NCBI GenBank assembly: GCA_947165795.1
Contig: CAMVBP010000121.1
Location: 1-6,217, forward strand
Length of the DNA stretch: 6,217 nt
Reading direction: 5' to 3'
From: an uncultured Treponema sp.
GTDB lineage: Bacteria; Spirochaetota; Spirochaetia; Treponematales; Treponemataceae
Both the position numbers and the translations under genes were made by a program. A model generated the notes under the pieces. That model was not told the origin of the DNA and made no database searches. It worked only from the letters and a program-made list of their open reading frames with translations. How positions within the stretch are numbered: position 1 is the first letter of the stretch; each line of letters starts with the position of its first letter. Positions 4,948-6,217 of this stretch are shown here, piece by piece.

Positions 4948-6217
4948 TTATCTTACACAAATAAATTCAAGCATCATCTGTGAATCCATATAGCCGGAAA
5001 GAACAATTCCATGATGTATATTGATTTTTTCGCCTGCCTTAATATCTAAAACAGCAGGAGTTCTCTTTAGAGGCGCATTTGAGCAGTTTCCTAATTCTCT
5101 CCACCAGCTTACAGAATTATCTTCGTACAAAGAGAAAATTAAATATGAAGCATTTATATTAAAAGTTCCCGAATATGTGATGTTTATTATATCTCCCCTG
5201 CGAGGATAATCTCCGTAAGTAAATAAACTTGTTACATCTATGACTGCATGATAAGCAGCAACCTTAGAAGGCTCAGTTGTCGGCTGAAGGTTTGAATCCA
5301 CAGCTGTAAGTGTAAGATTACCGGCAAGTTTAGAAATATCTACATCATAAGACTTTTGTCCGCGTTCAACTAATGTCTGTGTAGATTCGCAGACGCGGCC
5401 TAATTCAATTACAGCTTGCTTTCCAACTTTTTGAGCAGGTAATGTATTTGAATCATCATAATACATTTTAATGTCTACAGAATATTTTGGAGTCTTTAAA
5501 ACCTTGCAGACAATTTTTCCTTTTACCGGAGTGCCGGCTTTTACATAAATCTCATTCATGCAGTTATCAACTACATCAGGATCATAAGATTCTTTTGTGC
5601 TATCTGCAATTTGCATTACAAGCCTTGGTAAATCTACATTTGAAGTTATATTATAATGAAAGATTACATAATCTCCCGCTTTTGGCAAATCACCACGAAT
5701 ATATTCCCTAAAGCACAGCATTCCGCCGTACTGAGGTCTGTATAATCTGGACCATTCTTCTTCAGCCCATTCAAAAAACAATCTGTCGCCAAGCTGAGAA
5801 TCACAAAGATCTAAATTATAAACTTTTGAATTATCCTTTATTCCAATAAGCGAAAGCTGTTTTTTACGGTCAAAAGATTTTGTTACCCGATTTGTTATAA
5901 TTTCTGCACTCTTACCAATTATTGAATAAGGCTTCCAGCTGGCATCATAATAAAAACGAACAGAAAAATCTCCCTTAGGAGCAGTTTCGACAGGAATAAT
6001 AATTTTCTCAGAAAAAGGTTCACCGGCTTTTATATCCTGAATTTCCGGATGAACTGTAGAAAGTTCCATCCATCCGTCAGCCGCTAAACTTTTATCTGCC
6101 AGTTGAATAACAAGGTTGGGAATATCAATATCAGAAACACCGCTTACATACAATTCAATAGAATCACCTTCGCGCGGAAATGTTCCCAAAAAAAGTGCAT
6201 CAAAAGATTTTTCACAA
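4948..6217 (-). CDS. Protein with three tandem repeats of about 160 residues, unknown function (N-terminus beyond window)
   Basis: The frame is open from the right edge to a TAA at 4948, giving 422 visible residues. An internal TTG at 6189 could be taken as a start, but codons upstream of it (Cys-Glu-Lys-Ser-Phe...) continue without a stop and belong to the first repeat, so the gene is cut by the edge. The protein is built from three related modules. Each has a [FLY]-P-[RK]-x-G-D motif (13-18, 177-182, 337-342), then an alternating hydrophobic stretch such as NLVIQLAD or RLVMQIAD, then [IV]-K-A-G (Lys63, Lys226, Lys393). Two of the three also have Tyr-Tyr-Asp (89-91, 252-254) and Gly-Lys (101-102, 265-266). 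The dense alternating hydrophobic pattern suggests beta-sandwich domains like those of carbohydrate-binding or adhesin modules; this is inference. Export cannot be judged because the N-terminus is missing. There is no transmembrane segment or sorting motif at the C-terminus, which ends in FICVR. I do not recognise the family. Confidence 0.88.
   Translation of the reverse strand, partial: CEKSFDALFLGTFPREGDSIELYVSGVSDIDIPNLVIQLADKSLAADGWMELSTVHPEIQDIKAGEPFSEKIIIPVETAPKGDFSVRFYYDASWKPYSIIGKSAEIITNRVTKSFDRKKQLSLIGIKDNSKVYNLDLCDSQLGDRLFFEWAEEEWSRLYRPQYGGMLCFREYIRGDLPKAGDYVIFHYNITSNVDLPRLVMQIADSTKESYDPDVVDNCMNEIYVKAGTPVKGKIVCKVLKTPKYSVDIKMYYDDSNTLPAQKVGKQAVIELGRVCESTQTLVERGQKSYDVDISKLAGNLTLTAVDSNLQPTTEPSKVAAYHAVIDVTSLFTYGDYPRRGDIINITYSGTFNINASYLIFSLYEDNSVSWWRELGNCSNAPLKRTPAVLDIKAGEKINIHHGIVLSGYMDSQMMLEFICVR
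4951..5397 (-). repeat. Protein repeat 3 (C-terminal, ends at the last core strand)
   Basis: This part encodes visible residues 274-422. SYDVDISKL matches the linker strand SKVYNLDL of repeat 2; YPRRGD (337-342), YLIFSLYED (358-366) and DIKAGE (391-396) follow. The distance from the repeat 2 G-D motif is 160 residues. The gene stops at LEFICVR, where repeats 1 and 2 have the strand leading to Tyr-Tyr-Asp, so the module ends at a natural edge and lacks the Gly-Lys tail. It is the most diverged copy. Confidence 0.7.
5398..5889 (-). repeat. Protein repeat 2 (complete)
   Basis: This part encodes visible residues 110-273. It opens with a charged linker and a strand containing SKVYNLDL, followed by an Asp/Glu/Trp-rich segment (EWAEEEWSRLY). 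LPKAGD (177-182), RLVMQIAD (198-205), YVKAGT (224-229), MYYDDS (251-256) and KVGKQAVI (263-270) then match repeat 1 in order. The distance between the G-D motifs of repeats 1 and 2 is 164 residues. Confidence 0.75.
5890..6217 (-). repeat. Protein repeat 1 (partial at the window edge)
   Basis: This part encodes visible residues 1-109. It contains FPREGD (13-18), NLVIQLAD (34-41), DIKAGE (61-66), FYYDAS (88-93) and IIGKSAEI (99-106). The residues before FPREGD (SFDALFLGT) align with the corresponding part of repeats 2 and 3, which shows that the module began beyond the window. Confidence 0.75.

Noticed and set aside
6187..6189. TTG at 6189 as the start of the repeat protein
   Set aside because: The frame stays open upstream to the window edge and those codons match the same position in repeats 2 and 3.

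Overview
The window is 6.2 kb of low-GC bacterial DNA (by eye well under 40% G+C). It holds five protein-coding genes and no RNA genes, CRISPR arrays or insertion sequences that I can see. Three features suggest a spirochaete of the Treponema group: the A+T-rich codon use, a lipoprotein signal with a relaxed lipobox, and the gene mix of an exported GH3 hexosaminidase-like lipoprotein, a membrane-bound EAL protein and a large repeat protein of no recognised family. This assignment is an inference from style and not from a marker gene.

Layout: (1) 1-759, minus strand: an RNA m5C methyltransferase of the NOL1/NOP2/Sun (NSUN) class, running off the left edge just before its C-terminus. (2) 763-2004, minus strand: a lipoprotein of glycoside hydrolase family 3 (NagZ-like), 3 nt upstream of the methyltransferase gene and probably co-transcribed with it. 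(3) 2005-2066: a 62-bp divergent promoter region. (4) 2067-2858, plus strand: a classical short-chain dehydrogenase/reductase. (5) 2883-4775, minus strand: a membrane protein with about seven helices, a degenerate GGDEF-like domain and a complete EAL domain, which predicts a c-di-GMP phosphodiesterase. (6) 4805-4947: a very A+T-rich spacer. (7) 4948-6217, minus strand: the C-terminal part of a protein made of three tandem repeats of about 160 residues, whose start lies beyond the right edge.

The most striking structure is the divergent region between the GH3 and SDR genes. On each strand a -35-like hexamer, an 18-nt spacer, a -10-like hexamer and a 6-nt gap lead to the ATG, and the two sets are exact mirror images about position 2035.5. 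The -35 elements overlap, and neither ATG has a Shine-Dalgarno sequence. Both genes therefore look leaderless and may compete for RNA polymerase. The other two starts visible in the window (methyltransferase and EAL gene) have good Shine-Dalgarno sequences. The genes do not form one obvious pathway. The GH3 lipoprotein and the repeat protein fit glycan handling at the cell envelope, the EAL protein fits second-messenger signalling, and the methyltransferase is housekeeping RNA modification.
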